Shown one piece after another: positions 16,881 to 26,268 of a stretch of DNA of 64,000 nt. Position numbers and translations under genes: made by a program. This DNA comes from Roseovarius spongiae (lineage in GTDB: Bacteria > Pseudomonadota > Alphaproteobacteria > Rhodobacterales > Rhodobacteraceae): the NCBI RefSeq assembly GCF_003651245.1, contig NZ_RAPE01000002.1:620001-684000 (forward strand). The letters run 5' to 3'. The number at the start of each line of letters is the position of its first letter. Within the stretch, counting starts at the first letter, position 1. The notes under the pieces were generated by a model that had not been told where the DNA came from, did not search any database, and was given only the letters and a program-made list of their open reading frames with translations.

Positions 16881-18417
16881 GGGCGCGCTCCTCCTCGAAC
16901 CCGTGCCCGGCCATCCACACGCCCAGTTCCGCCGGCGTCATGCTGCCGCGCGCGAAAGGCGGCGACAGGCGGCCCTCGGAAATGACGTGAATGACGTCCG
17001 ACAAGGCCATGATCTCATCCAGGTCTTCGGAGATGAGCAGCACCGCCGCGCCGCCGTCGCGCGCGGCCAGCAACTGCTCATGCACGTAGTTGACCGCCCC
17101 GATGTCCAGCCCCCGCACCGGCTGGTTGGCGAGGATGATGCGCGGCCCGGCCTCGAGCACGCGGCCAAGGATCAGTTTCTGCATGTTCCCGCCGGACAGC
17201 AACCGGATCCGCGTGCCGGGGCCGGGGCAGCGCACGTCGTACTTGTCGATGATGCCGCGCGTCGCCGCCTCGGCCTGTGGCCAGTGCATCCACCCGCGCG
17301 TGCTGTAGGGCGCGTCCATGTAACGTTCGAGGATGGCGTTCTCGGTCAGGTCGAAATCGGCGACCGTGCCGGTCTTGTGCCGGTCCTCGGGAATACGTGC
17401 GATCCCGCCATGCACGGCGGCGCGCGGGCTCCAGCGGGCAGGGGGCGTATCCCCGAGCGCGAGCGTGCCCGAGGCCGGCGCGCGCATGCCGCCAATGAGG
17501 TCGGCAAGGGCGGCCTGTCCGTTGCCCGACACCCCCGCAAGCCCGGTAATCTGCCCCGCCCGCAGCGTGAGCGTGAGGGATTTCAGCCCGGGGGCCGCGC
17601 CTTCGTCCGGCGTGCCGACATCCACGAGCGACAGAAGCGCCGGGCCGGGCGTGCCCGAAGCGACCCGAGGCGCCGTGACCTCGCTGCCCACCATGAGCGC
17701 GGCGAGCGCGTGCCGGTCGGTGTCCCGCGTCGCGCCCTCGTGCACCAGCCGCCCGTGGCGCAGGATCAGGACGCGGTCCGAAATCGCCATCACCTCGTGC
17801 AGCTTGTGCGAGATGAAGACGATCGACAGCCCCAGCGCCACCGCCTTGCGCAAGGTCGCGAAGAGATCCTCGGTCTCCTGCGGGGTCAGGACGGCGGTGG
17901 GTTCATCAAGGATCAGGATGCGCGCGTCGCGATAAAGCGCCTTCAGGATCTCGACCCGCTGGCGTTCGCCCACGCTCAGCGTGCCGACGCGCGCGTCCGG
18001 GTCGACCGCCAGCCTGAAATCCGCGGCCAGCTTTGCGATGCGCGCCCGCGCGGCGGCCCGATCCATCCGCGGCGACCAGAGCGAGCGGGTGCCCAGCGTG
18101 ACGTTCTCCAGCACGGTCATGTTGTCGGCCAGCGTGAAATGCTGATGCACCATGCCCACGCCCGCATCGAGCGCGGCGCGCGGATTGCCCGGCGGCAGGG
18201 CGCGCCCAAAAACCTCGACCGTGCCGCTGTCAGCGGTGTACTGGCCGAACAGGATGTTCATCAGGGTCGTCTTGCCGGCGCCGTTCTCGCCAAGCAGGGC
18301 GATCACCTCGCCCTCGCGCAAGGCGAGGCTCACCGCGTCATTCGCCGTGAGCGCGCCAAAGGTCTTGGTGATGGAATCGAGGCGCAGGACCACCTGCGCC
18401 TCTTCGGTTTCGGCCAT
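16870..18417 (-). CDS. ABC transporter ATP-binding protein with two cassettes
   Basis: A 515-residue ATPase with two fused nucleotide-binding domains, as in RbsA/YufO-type importers. The first has a complete Walker A (GENGAGKTT, about residues 40-48), signature LSVGERQRVEI and Walker B ILILDEPTAVLTP. The second has the degenerate loop GVSGNGQA and signature LSGGNMQKLILGR. The first domain is therefore likely to be the main hydrolytic site. It energises the two downstream permeases and lies 12 bases past the binding-protein gene. Confidence 0.93.
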   Translation of the reverse strand: MAETEEAQVVLRLDSITKTFGALTANDAVSLALREGEVIALLGENGAGKTTLMNILFGQYTADSGTVEVFGRALPPGNPRAALDAGVGMVHQHFTLADNMTVLENVTLGTRSLWSPRMDRAAARARIAKLAADFRLAVDPDARVGTLSVGERQRVEILKALYRDARILILDEPTAVLTPQETEDLFATLRKAVALGLSIVFISHKLHEVMAISDRVLILRHGRLVHEGATRDTDRHALAALMVGSEVTAPRVASGTPGPALLSLVDVGTPDEGAAPGLKSLTLTLRAGQITGLAGVSGNGQAALADLIGGMRAPASGTLALGDTPPARWSPRAAVHGGIARIPEDRHKTGTVADFDLTENAILERYMDAPYSTRGWMHWPQAEAATRGIIDKYDVRCPGPGTRIRLLSGGNMQKLILGRVLEAGPRIILANQPVRGLDIGAVNYVHEQLLAARDGGAAVLLISEDLDEIMALSDVIHVISEGRLSPPFARGSMTPAELGVWMAGHGFEEERAHAS

Positions 18418-18429
18418 ATATCGGGACTT

Positions 18430-19449
18430 CTACTGCGATTTCGGCTCGGAATCGTCGATCTCGACGACAAAATCTCCCGACATGATCTCGTTCCTGCGCT
18501 TCTCGACCATGTCCAGCGCCTCCTGGGGCGCCTTGCCCTCGAACGTGCCCAGCGGCGCCAACGTCGCTCCGCCTTCCTTCATGAAGGAATAGACGCCGTA
18601 GTCGGCGGCCTCGAAGCTGCCCTCGCGGACCATCTTGATCGCGTGTTCCAGCGTCGGCTCGAAATGCCAGATCGCCGAGGCGACCACGGTGTCAGGGTAA
18701 TCCGCCTGCGTGTCGATCACGTTGCCGATGGCGAGCACGCCCTTCTCCTGCGCCGCGTCCGACACGCCGAAGCGTTCGGCGTAAAGCAGGTCGGCGCCGT
18801 TCTCGATCATCGCGAAGGCGGTTTCCTTGGCCTTGGGCGGATCGAACCACGAGCCGATGAAGCTCACCTGGAAGGTGGCGTCGGGCCGGGTTTCGCGCAC
18901 GCCGGCCATGAAGGCGTGCATCAGGCGGTTGACCTCGGGGATCGGGAAGCCGCCGACCATGCCGATATTGCCGGTCTCCGTCATCGCGCCCGCGATGATG
19001 CCGCTGAGATAGGAGGCGTCCTGAATGTAGTTGTCGAAGACCGCGAAATTCGGCAGCGACGGGTCCTCCTTGAAGCTCGACCCCATGAGGAAGGCGATGT
19101 CGGGATACTCGGCCGCCACCTCGCGCGCCTCGTCCTCGACGGCGAAGACCTCGCCGATGATGAGCTGATTGCCGCTTTCGGCGTATTCGCGCATCACGCG
19201 GGCGTAATCGGTGTTCGAGACATTCTCGGAAAACGTATACTCGATCTCGCCGCGGTCCTGCGCGGCGAGCGCGGCCTTGTGGATGCGGCTGACCCATTGC
19301 TGTTCCACGGGCACGGTGTAGACGCCGGCGACCTTGATCGGCTCCGCCGCCATCAGGCGCGCGGGCGTCAGGCCAAACGCCGTGGCGACGGCGATGGCGG
19401 CCGCGCCCCCCAGGAAACGGCGCCGGGTGAAGGTGCTTTGTTCGGTCAT
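18430..19449 (-). CDS. BMP family substrate-binding protein (Tat-exported)
   Basis: Periplasmic ligand-binding protein of 339 residues in the BMP/PnrA family, whose known members bind nucleosides or, in some alphaproteobacteria, other ligands. The N-terminus has a twin-arginine motif (TRRRFLGG) followed by a hydrophobic stretch and a cleavage-like site, so export through Tat is likely. It is the first gene of the transporter operon. The downstream cytosine-deaminase-like gene suggests a pyrimidine or purine base as ligand. Confidence 0.9.
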   Translation of the reverse strand: MTEQSTFTRRRFLGGAAAIAVATAFGLTPARLMAAEPIKVAGVYTVPVEQQWVSRIHKAALAAQDRGEIEYTFSENVSNTDYARVMREYAESGNQLIIGEVFAVEDEAREVAAEYPDIAFLMGSSFKEDPSLPNFAVFDNYIQDASYLSGIIAGAMTETGNIGMVGGFPIPEVNRLMHAFMAGVRETRPDATFQVSFIGSWFDPPKAKETAFAMIENGADLLYAERFGVSDAAQEKGVLAIGNVIDTQADYPDTVVASAIWHFEPTLEHAIKMVREGSFEAADYGVYSFMKEGGATLAPLGTFEGKAPQEALDMVEKRRNEIMSGDFVVEIDDSEPKSQ

Positions 19450-19757
19450 CGGGAAAATCCTCTCCGCTGGTTTCTTGTTTTTATCAAACGGTAAAATTAT
19501 CCGGCCGCAAAAGCCAGAGTTATTCGCGCGCCGGGCGACCATGACGGCATTTCGGGTCTCCCTCTGGCCATGCTTTCGCGAAGCGCCCGACAGGCGATAT
19601 CGCGCATTTCGCGGGCGCCGGTCAATGCCCGGCCCAACGCGGGGCGCAGATGCGCGCGCATTCCGCGCTGCCGCCGGACGGCCGAGCGGGCGCGCCCGCG
19701 GTTGCGCCTGCCGCCAATCTCCCTACACTTTGGCGGGCCATGGCGACGGGGGCGCGG
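19450..19757. other. Intergenic stretch between the BMP operon and tspO
   Basis: About 308 bases with no supportable gene. The part next to the BMP gene is AT-rich (19465-19500) and presumably holds its promoter; it includes TTTTA and TAAAA arms eight bases apart. The rest is GC-rich with no recognised element. A longer in-frame extension of tspO exists here but lacks family similarity. Confidence 0.5.
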
Positions 19758-20237
19758 ATGGACTGGACGCTTTTCTTCATCTTCCTGATCACCTGCGGCG
19801 CGGCCGGGGCGGGCGGCGCGCTGTTTCCGCCCGGCGACTGGTACGCCCGGCTGACCAAGCCGGACTGGACGCCGCCCGATTGGGCGTTCCCGGTGGCGTG
19901 GAGCGCGATCTACCTGCTCATCTCCTTCGCGGGGGCGCGGGCGGGCGCGACCCAAGGCGGCGGCCTCGCGCTCGCGTTCTGGGCGATGCAGGCCGGATTC
20001 AGCACGCTCTGGACGCCGCTGTTCTTCGGGCTGCGGCGAATGCGGGCGGCGCTGTTCGTGCTTTGCATCCTCTGGCTCGCCGTGCTGGGGGCTTTGATCG
20101 CGCATTTCCGCGTGGATTTCTGGGCCGGGCTCGCCTTCCTGCCCTATCTCGGCTGGCTCAGCCTGGCGGGGGCGCTGAACCTCGCGGTGATCCGGCTCAA
20201 CCCGCGCGAGGCGGCGCTGCATCCGCACCGTATGTGA
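19758..20237 (+). CDS. tspO: TspO/MBR family tryptophan-rich sensory protein
   Basis: Outer- or inner-membrane five-helix protein that binds porphyrins and related ligands. In Rhodobacter it modulates tetrapyrrole and photosynthesis gene expression. The 159-residue length matches the family. Motifs include WYARLTKPDWTPPDW (about residues 29-43) and FPVAW, with the usual Trp content. The ATG at 19758 is preferred because it gives family length and has GGGGGCG upstream; ATG 19740 is possible. No bacteriochlorophyll genes are seen in this window. Confidence 0.88.
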   Translation: MDWTLFFIFLITCGAAGAGGALFPPGDWYARLTKPDWTPPDWAFPVAWSAIYLLISFAGARAGATQGGGLALAFWAMQAGFSTLWTPLFFGLRRMRAALFVLCILWLAVLGALIAHFRVDFWAGLAFLPYLGWLSLAGALNLAVIRLNPREAALHPHRM

Positions 20238-20285
20238 CGTAACGCCGCATGAAGCGTCGCGAAAATGTGATCCCCGGCGCTGGAA

Positions 20286-20316
20286 TTGGCCCGCCAAGGC
20301 GCTACCGTGCTACACT
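20286..20316 (+). promoter_or_regulatory. Possible promoter of the cytochrome c gene
   Basis: TTGGCC at 20286-20291 and an extended -10 TGCTACACT ending at 20316 are separated by 19 bases. TTGGCCCGCCAA (20286-20297) is also a perfect palindrome, so a regulator may overlap the -35. Weak by sequence alone. Confidence 0.3.
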
Positions 20317-20390
20317 TGATGGCCGGGAGCGCGCGCCGACGCGCCCGCTGACGCTCGGGGCTCCGACCAGATCACGACTGAGGAGAGACA

Positions 20391-20897
20391 ATGAAAAAGC
20401 TAGCCATAACCGCCGCCGCGACGGCCGCCACGCTGATGCTGGCGAGCGCCGGCCATGCCGCAAGCGACAATGCCGACTCCGCCGCCATGCAGCCGCCCAA
20501 GGGCGACATCGAGGCGGGGGAGAAGGCGTTCCGTCAATGCGCGTCCTGCCACGTGGTCAAGACCGACGAGGGCGAAACGCTCGCCGGGCGCAACGCCCGG
20601 ACCGGCCCGAACCTCTACGGCGTCGCGACCGGCCCCATCGCGCACGAGGAAGGGTTCAGATACAGCAAGTCGATGCAGAAACTCGGCGAGCAGGGGCTCA
20701 ACTGGAACGAGGAAGAGTTCGTCGGCTACGTCCAGGACCCGACCGGCTGGCTGCGCGAGATGCTTGACGACGACAAGGCGCGCGGCAAGATGGCCTTCAA
20801 GGTCCGCAAGGAAGAGGACGCGCACGACCTCTACGCCTATCTCTACTCGCTCGCCCCGCCCGCGGAGGGCGAGGATGCCGAGGCCGCGAGCGACTGA
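20391..20897 (+). CDS. Periplasmic class I c-type cytochrome
   Basis: A 168-residue exported electron carrier with one haem. A Sec signal peptide occupies residues 1-23, cut after GHA. The haem motif is CASCH at residues 50-54 and the probable axial methionine is M133 in GKMAFK. The C-terminal tail after the cytochrome fold is acidic (Glu/Asp). Size and layout fit cytochrome c2-like carriers that move electrons between the bc1 complex, oxidases or dehydrogenases. A strong ribosome site (GAGGAGAG) precedes the ATG. A redox partner is not evident from the neighbours. Confidence 0.9.
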   Translation: MKKLAITAAATAATLMLASAGHAASDNADSAAMQPPKGDIEAGEKAFRQCASCHVVKTDEGETLAGRNARTGPNLYGVATGPIAHEEGFRYSKSMQKLGEQGLNWNEEEFVGYVQDPTGWLREMLDDDKARGKMAFKVRKEEDAHDLYAYLYSLAPPAEGEDAEAASD

Positions 20898-20936
20898 GCG
20901 CGAATCAAGGGCCGGGCGCCGCCCCGGCCTTTGATC

Positions 20937-23381
20937 TCAGCACTTCACCTTTTCCATCTTCGGGTCGTAGAGCGGCCCGAGATGCGCCTTTGCCGGCACC
21001 CGGTCCGTCGCGACTTCGAGCTCGTAGCGTCCCTCAAGCACGTAGTCGCGGCTGACCCCCTCCGGGTTGCGCACGTAGCCCATGCCGATGGATTTCCCGA
21101 TCGTGTGTCCGAACCCGGCCGAGCTCAGCCAGCCCACCCGCTCGCCGTCGCGGTAGATCGTCTCGCGCCCCGACAGGATCACGTCCGGGTCGGCGGTGAA
21201 GGTGGTCATGCGCTTGGTCACGCCCCGGGCGCGCTGGGCCTCGACCGCCGCGCGGCCCTTGAAATCGGTGTTCTTCTTCAGTTTCACCGCCCAGCCCAGC
21301 CCGGCCTCGTCCGGGGTGTGGTCCGGGCCGATGTCCGAAGACCACGCGCGGTATCCCTTCTCGAGCCGCAGCGTCTCGATCGCGCGATAGCCCGCGTTGC
21401 GCAGCCCATGCGCCGCGCCCGCCTCGTGCAGCGCCGCGTAAACCGTGGTGGCGTATTCGACCGGCAGGTGCAGCTCCCAGCCCAGCTCTCCGACATAGGT
21501 GACGCGCAGGGCGCGCACCGGGCACCCCGCGATGCCGATTACCTGCGCGGTTCCAAAGGGAAAGGCGGCGTTGCTCATGTCGTGGCGGGTGACGGATTGC
21601 AGGATGTCGCGGGCGCGCGGGCCGAACAGCGACAGCACCGCGTTGGCCGATGTCACATCGACAAGCTGCGCGTTCATGCCCTCGGGGATGTTGCGCGCGA
21701 TATGGTCGAAATCATGCGTCGCGTAACCGGTGCCCGTGACGATGTAATATTCGTCGCGGCCCGTGCGGACGCATGTAAGATCGCATTCTATCCCCCCGTT
21801 ATCGTTCAGCATCTGCGTATATGTCAGCGCACCCACGGGGCCGCTGACGTCATTCGCCGCGATCCATCCCAGCGCGTCCTCCGCGTCCGGCCCCTTGAGC
21901 ACGAATTTCGCGAAGGAGGTCTGGTCGAACAGCACCGCCGCCTCGCGCGCCGCCTTGTGCTCGCGCGCCACCGCGTCAAACCAGTTGGGTCGCCCGAACG
22001 TGTAGATGTCGCGCTGCTCCTCGCCCGCCTCCGGATCGGCGAACCAGTTCGGCCGCTCCCAGCCCAGTTTCTCGCCAAAAACCGCGCCATCGGCCTTCAG
22101 CGCGTCATAAAGCGGCGACTTGCGGCAGGGGCGGCCGCTGTCGTGTTCCTCGCTCGGCCAGGCCATCGTGTAGTGCTTGCCATAGGCCTCGTCGGTGCGC
22201 GCGCGCACCCAGTCCACATCGAAATGCGGCCGCCCGAAGCGGCGGATGTCCACCGACCAGAGGTCATAGGGCGGCGCGCCATTGGCGACCCACTCGGCCA
22301 GCGCCATGCCCGCGCCGCCCCCCGCCGCGATGCCATAGGCGTTGAAGCCCGCGCCGACGAAGAAATTGCGCAGTTCCGGCGCTTCGCCAAGGATGAAGTT
22401 TCCGTCCGGCGTGAAACTCTCGGGGCCGTTGGTGAGCGTCTTGATCCCGGCAGTCTCCAGCGCCGGAACGCGGCCTAAAGACAGCTCCATAAGCTGTTCG
22501 AAATGCTCGAAATTGCTGTCCAGAAGCGTGTAGTGAAAATCCTTCGGGATGCCGTCCTCGGCCCACATGATCGGGTTCGGCTCATAGCCGCCCATGACCA
22601 GCCCGCCGACCTCTTCCTTGTAATAGGTAAGCCGGTCGGGATCGCGCAGCGTGGGCATGTCGGAGGTCACGCCCTCGATGGGCTCGGTCACCATGTATTG
22701 ATGCTCGACCGACACGAGCGGCACGTTCACCCCGACCGCGCGCGCGAAATCCCGCGTCCATTGCCCGCAGCAGGCGATCACCACCGGGGCGCCGATGCGC
22801 CCCCTGTCGGTCTCGACCCCCTTGATCACGCCGTCCTCCAGGATCACGCGGGTGACCTTCGTGTCCTCGAATATCTGCGCGCCGCCCATGCGCGCGCCCC
22901 GGGCGAGCGACAGCGTTATGTCGCTGGGGTTGGCCTGCCCGTCCGTCGGCAGGAAGGCCGCGCCGACCACGTCATCCACGTTCATCAGCGGCCACAGATC
23001 CTGCGCCTCCTTCGGCGTCAGAAGCTCCATCTCGAGCCCGAAGGAATGCGCCGTGGTCGCCTGCCGCTTCACCTCGGTCCAGCGTTCCGCGTTACAGGCA
23101 AGCCGCAGCCCGCCGTTCATCTTCCAGCCCGTCGCCTGGCCGGTTTCCTCCTCCAGCCGCTTGTAGAGATCAACGGAATAGCCCAGCAATTGCGTGATGT
23201 TGGCGGACGATCTTAATTGCCCGACCAGCCCGGCGGCGTGAAATGTCGTCCCCGAGGTCAGCTTCTTGCGCTCGACCAAGACCACCTCCCAGCCCAGCCG
23301 CGCCAGGTGATAGGCGGTCGAACAGCCGACGATGCCGCCGCCGACGATGACGGCCTGTGCAGATTTCGGAAGGTCACTCAT
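20937..23381 (-). CDS. DMGDH-like FAD-dependent oxidoreductase with C-terminal GcvT (aminomethyltransferase) fold
   Basis: An 814-residue enzyme of the dimethylglycine dehydrogenase/sarcosine dehydrogenase family: FAD-dependent oxidative N-demethylation, with the one-carbon unit passed to tetrahydrofolate in the C-terminal GcvT-like half. The dinucleotide fold GGGIVGCSTAYH lies at residues 13-24, and H48 in SGTTFHAAGL matches the histidine that carries covalent FAD in characterised family members. The GcvT half starts around residue 430. The start ATG at 23381 overlaps the kinase stop. It ends the ProU-type transport operon, so it probably acts on the imported compound. The exact substrate is unknown. 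Confidence 0.88.
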   Translation of the reverse strand: MSDLPKSAQAVIVGGGIVGCSTAYHLARLGWEVVLVERKKLTSGTTFHAAGLVGQLRSSANITQLLGYSVDLYKRLEEETGQATGWKMNGGLRLACNAERWTEVKRQATTAHSFGLEMELLTPKEAQDLWPLMNVDDVVGAAFLPTDGQANPSDITLSLARGARMGGAQIFEDTKVTRVILEDGVIKGVETDRGRIGAPVVIACCGQWTRDFARAVGVNVPLVSVEHQYMVTEPIEGVTSDMPTLRDPDRLTYYKEEVGGLVMGGYEPNPIMWAEDGIPKDFHYTLLDSNFEHFEQLMELSLGRVPALETAGIKTLTNGPESFTPDGNFILGEAPELRNFFVGAGFNAYGIAAGGGAGMALAEWVANGAPPYDLWSVDIRRFGRPHFDVDWVRARTDEAYGKHYTMAWPSEEHDSGRPCRKSPLYDALKADGAVFGEKLGWERPNWFADPEAGEEQRDIYTFGRPNWFDAVAREHKAAREAAVLFDQTSFAKFVLKGPDAEDALGWIAANDVSGPVGALTYTQMLNDNGGIECDLTCVRTGRDEYYIVTGTGYATHDFDHIARNIPEGMNAQLVDVTSANAVLSLFGPRARDILQSVTRHDMSNAAFPFGTAQVIGIAGCPVRALRVTYVGELGWELHLPVEYATTVYAALHEAGAAHGLRNAGYRAIETLRLEKGYRAWSSDIGPDHTPDEAGLGWAVKLKKNTDFKGRAAVEAQRARGVTKRMTTFTADPDVILSGRETIYRDGERVGWLSSAGFGHTIGKSIGMGYVRNPEGVSRDYVLEGRYELEVATDRVPAKAHLGPLYDPKMEKVKC

Positions 23382-24274
23382 GGTTCTGGCTCCTGTCGGA
23401 ACGCGGCGAAGGCGCGTTCGAAACGCTCGAGGTTCTTGTCGGTGTAGGCGGCGTAATCCACGTCGAGGGTCGAGGTGATCTCGCTCACCATGCTCCACAT
23501 CGTCTCCCGCAGGAGCGAGGCGCATTTCATCGCCTCGTAGGCGCGCCAGCGCGCGGGATCGGGCGGCGCGCCGAAATAGCGGGTGAGCATGGCGATCTCG
23601 GCCTCCTTGGGCAGCGCGCAGTTGCTCGCCAGCCCGCCAAGGTCGAAAAGCGGCGAATTGAAGCCGCCATATTCCCAGTCGATGATCCAGAGCGCGCCAT
23701 CCTGCGCCCGCAGCAGGTTCGCGGGCAGCAGGTCGTTATGGCCCAGCACCATGTCGATCGGCCCCACCGCCCGTTCGAGCGCATCGGCGCGCTCCAGAAG
23801 GTCGGGCAGGGCGGGCGCGTGGCGCGAGCCGCGATCGCTCAGCGTGTGAGCGTAGTCGCGCAGGATGTGAAACACCCAGAAGGCGAGGACCGGGCCGCGC
23901 AGATGGCGCGGCATGTCGCGGTGGACGCGCGCGATGAGGTCGGTCGCGGCCATCAGCGTCGCCTCGTCGTGCAGGTCGTTCTCGGCCAGCGCGGTGGAGG
24001 GGACATAGCCGATCACCAGCGCGCCCGGCCCCGCGTGATGCACGCGCGGCGACAGCCCGGCGGCAGCGGCGGCGCGGCTCAGCGCCAGTTCGTGCCAGCG
24101 CAGGATGCCGTGTTCCGGGATGTCCTCGCCCAGCCGCACGACATAGTCGCGGCCCCCGTCGCGCACGCGGATGTTGTGATTGGTGATCCCGCCCTCCAGC
24201 GGCTCGGCCTGCTCGGGCGGGGCGGACCAGCAGGGCAGGGCGCGGGCGGTGCGGATGGCGTCATCAGGTGTCAT
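23378..24274 (-). CDS. Choline/aminoglycoside-kinase-like phosphotransferase (copy 1)
   Basis: A 298-residue small-molecule kinase of the APH/choline kinase fold. The catalytic loop is visible as GHNDLLPANLL and the metal-binding segment as IIDWEYGG, the LicA-type choline/ethanolamine kinase pattern. An N-terminal lobe has EGGITNHNIRV in place of a glycine-rich loop. Its start overlaps the permease stop and its stop overlaps the DMGDH start, so it is made together with both. Phosphorylation of the imported methylated amino alcohol is inferred from context, not shown. Confidence 0.85.
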   Translation of the reverse strand: MTPDDAIRTARALPCWSAPPEQAEPLEGGITNHNIRVRDGGRDYVVRLGEDIPEHGILRWHELALSRAAAAAGLSPRVHHAGPGALVIGYVPSTALAENDLHDEATLMAATDLIARVHRDMPRHLRGPVLAFWVFHILRDYAHTLSDRGSRHAPALPDLLERADALERAVGPIDMVLGHNDLLPANLLRAQDGALWIIDWEYGGFNSPLFDLGGLASNCALPKEAEIAMLTRYFGAPPDPARWRAYEAMKCASLLRETMWSMVSEITSTLDVDYAAYTDKNLERFERAFAAFRQEPEP

Positions 24275-26268
24275 TGCAGTCCCAGTCTTTCGCGTGATTG
24301 GCGCGCCATCGCGGAGACGCAGCGGTCGGCGATGATCGCGATGAAGGCGACGCTGAGCCCCGCCACGATACCCTGCCCGGTATTGGCCTTGGTGAGCGCG
24401 ATATAGACCTCCTGGCCAAGGTCGCGGGTGCCCACCAGCGCGGTGATGACCAGCATCGAGATCGCCAGCATGATCGTCTGGTTCAGCCCCAGCAGAAGCG
24501 ACGGCGCGGCCAGCGGCAGCTTGATCCGCCACAGTATCTGGCGGCGCGTGCAGCCCGAGACGAGCCCCGCCTCGATCATCTGCGGCTCGATCGAGCGGAT
24601 GCCATGCGCCGCATAGCGCACCGCCGGCGCGAGCGCGTAGAGGATGACCGCGATCATCGCCGAGAAATCGCCGACGCGGAACAGCATCACCACCGGGATC
24701 AGGTAGACGAAGCTGGGCAGCGTCTGGAGCGTGTCGATGAACGCGCCGACCCATTTATGCGCGCGCGCGTTCTGCCCCGCCCAGATCCCCAGCGGCACGC
24801 CGATGGCGTAGGCGATCAGCACCGACACGCCCACGAGGTAAACGGTGATCATCGCCTTGGCCCAAAGCCCGTTGACGATGATGAACCCGGTCAGCAGCAG
24901 CGCCAGCAGCCCCAGCCGCCAGCCGCCGATCCGCCCCGCCGCAAGGCTCACCGCGATCAGCCCCCAGGCCCAGGGGATGCCGGTGAAGAAGCGCTTGACC
25001 GGCAGCAGGAGCGTGGTGAGGAACACGTCCTTGATCGCCTCGAGCGTGTCGTAGAAATTGACGTTGATCCAGCGCATCGCGTCTTCCCAGAAGGCCGAGG
25101 TGGTGAGCGTCGCCGCCTCCGGGTAGCTCTGCACCGGCGGCAGGAACAGCCCGGCGATATAGGTCAGCGCGATGATGGCGAAGGCGGTCGCGAACCACGG
25201 GTGGCGGCGCACGAAGTTCACGTCCTGCCCGGCCACCTTCGACGGCAGGCGGGTCGAAAACGCCTGGCTCACCCGGTCGAGCGCGATGGCCATCACCACG
25301 ATGGCGAGCCCCGCCTCGATCCCGCCGCCGATATCGAGGCGGCGCAGCGCGCTCAGCACGTCAAAGCCAAGCCCGCCCGCGCCGATCATCGACGCGATGA
25401 TGACCATGTTGAGCGTCAGCATGATCACCTGGTTCACACCCACCATCAGCGTCGGAGCGGCCGAGGGGATCAGCACCTTCCACATCATCTGGCGGCGCGT
25501 GCAGCCGGCCATCTTGCCCGCCTCGACCACCTCCTCGGGCACCGATTGCAACGCCACGGTCGCCACCCGCACCATCGGCGGCATGGCGTAGACCACCGTC
25601 GCGACCAGCGCGGCGACGGGACCGAAGCCGAACAGAAAGAGCACCGGCACGAGATAGGCGAAGACCGGCACCGTCTGCATCAAGTCCAGCAGCGGGCGCA
25701 GCGCGCGCTCGACCCAGGGCCAGCGGAACGACGCGATCCCGAGCAACAGCCCCCCCAGCACGCCGATCGGCACCGCGATCATCACCGAGGCGAGCGTGAC
25801 CATCGCGCTGTCCCACTGGCCGAACACCGCGAGGTAGAGGAAACACGCCCCCGTCAGCGCCGCCAGCCGCCAGTCGCGCGCCACCCGCCCGAGGATCGCC
25901 ATGATCGCGATCACCGCGATCCAGCTGAGCGGCGGCGCGATTTCCACCGCGTAACTGCCCTGGCCCTGCATGAACCCGTCCGCCAGCGCCGCGCGCACGA
26001 GGTCATAAGGCGCCTCGATCACCGCCGAGACGAAGCGCGTCAGTTCGCGAAACGTGAACAGACCGAAGGTCGCATCCTCAAGCAGCCATTTCATCGCGTC
26101 CGAGATCCAGCTTTCCATCGGCAGCTTCCAGCCGCTCGGGAAACGGATGATCCAGCGCGCGTCGAACGCCTTGTAAAGCTGGAAGGACCAGGTCGAGAGC
26201 GCCCATGTCGCCGCCAGCAGCGCCCACCAGAAAAGCGCGCCGGGCCGGATGAGTCGGCGCCAGATCAC
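24271..26268 (-). CDS. ProU-type ABC transporter permease, two fused permease domains
   Basis: A 665-residue membrane protein with two complete permease domains in one chain; ProW/OpuAB-type permeases usually have one domain of about 300 residues. Each half holds an EAA-type loop: EAGKMAGCTRRQMMWKVLIP (first) and EAGLVSGCTRRQILWRIKLP (second), both with the GCTRRQ core. The halves therefore descend from a duplication and fusion. It overlaps the ATPase gene by four bases and the kinase gene by four. It is the likely pore for a quaternary or methylated amine. Confidence 0.9.
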   Translation of the reverse strand: MIWRRLIRPGALFWWALLAATWALSTWSFQLYKAFDARWIIRFPSGWKLPMESWISDAMKWLLEDATFGLFTFRELTRFVSAVIEAPYDLVRAALADGFMQGQGSYAVEIAPPLSWIAVIAIMAILGRVARDWRLAALTGACFLYLAVFGQWDSAMVTLASVMIAVPIGVLGGLLLGIASFRWPWVERALRPLLDLMQTVPVFAYLVPVLFLFGFGPVAALVATVVYAMPPMVRVATVALQSVPEEVVEAGKMAGCTRRQMMWKVLIPSAAPTLMVGVNQVIMLTLNMVIIASMIGAGGLGFDVLSALRRLDIGGGIEAGLAIVVMAIALDRVSQAFSTRLPSKVAGQDVNFVRRHPWFATAFAIIALTYIAGLFLPPVQSYPEAATLTTSAFWEDAMRWINVNFYDTLEAIKDVFLTTLLLPVKRFFTGIPWAWGLIAVSLAAGRIGGWRLGLLALLLTGFIIVNGLWAKAMITVYLVGVSVLIAYAIGVPLGIWAGQNARAHKWVGAFIDTLQTLPSFVYLIPVVMLFRVGDFSAMIAVILYALAPAVRYAAHGIRSIEPQMIEAGLVSGCTRRQILWRIKLPLAAPSLLLGLNQTIMLAISMLVITALVGTRDLGQEVYIALTKANTGQGIVAGLSVAFIAIIADRCVSAMARQSRERLGLQ

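Noticed and set aside
16669..19494. Long plus-strand reading frame of about 940 codons
   Set aside because: It is antisense to the BMP transporter operon, which has complete motifs in the opposite frame; composition is typical of an antisense shadow.
19481..19500. TTTTA-N8-TAAAA arms upstream of the BMP gene as an operator
   Set aside because: The arms are short and AT-only in a naturally AT-rich promoter segment; not distinguishable from chance.
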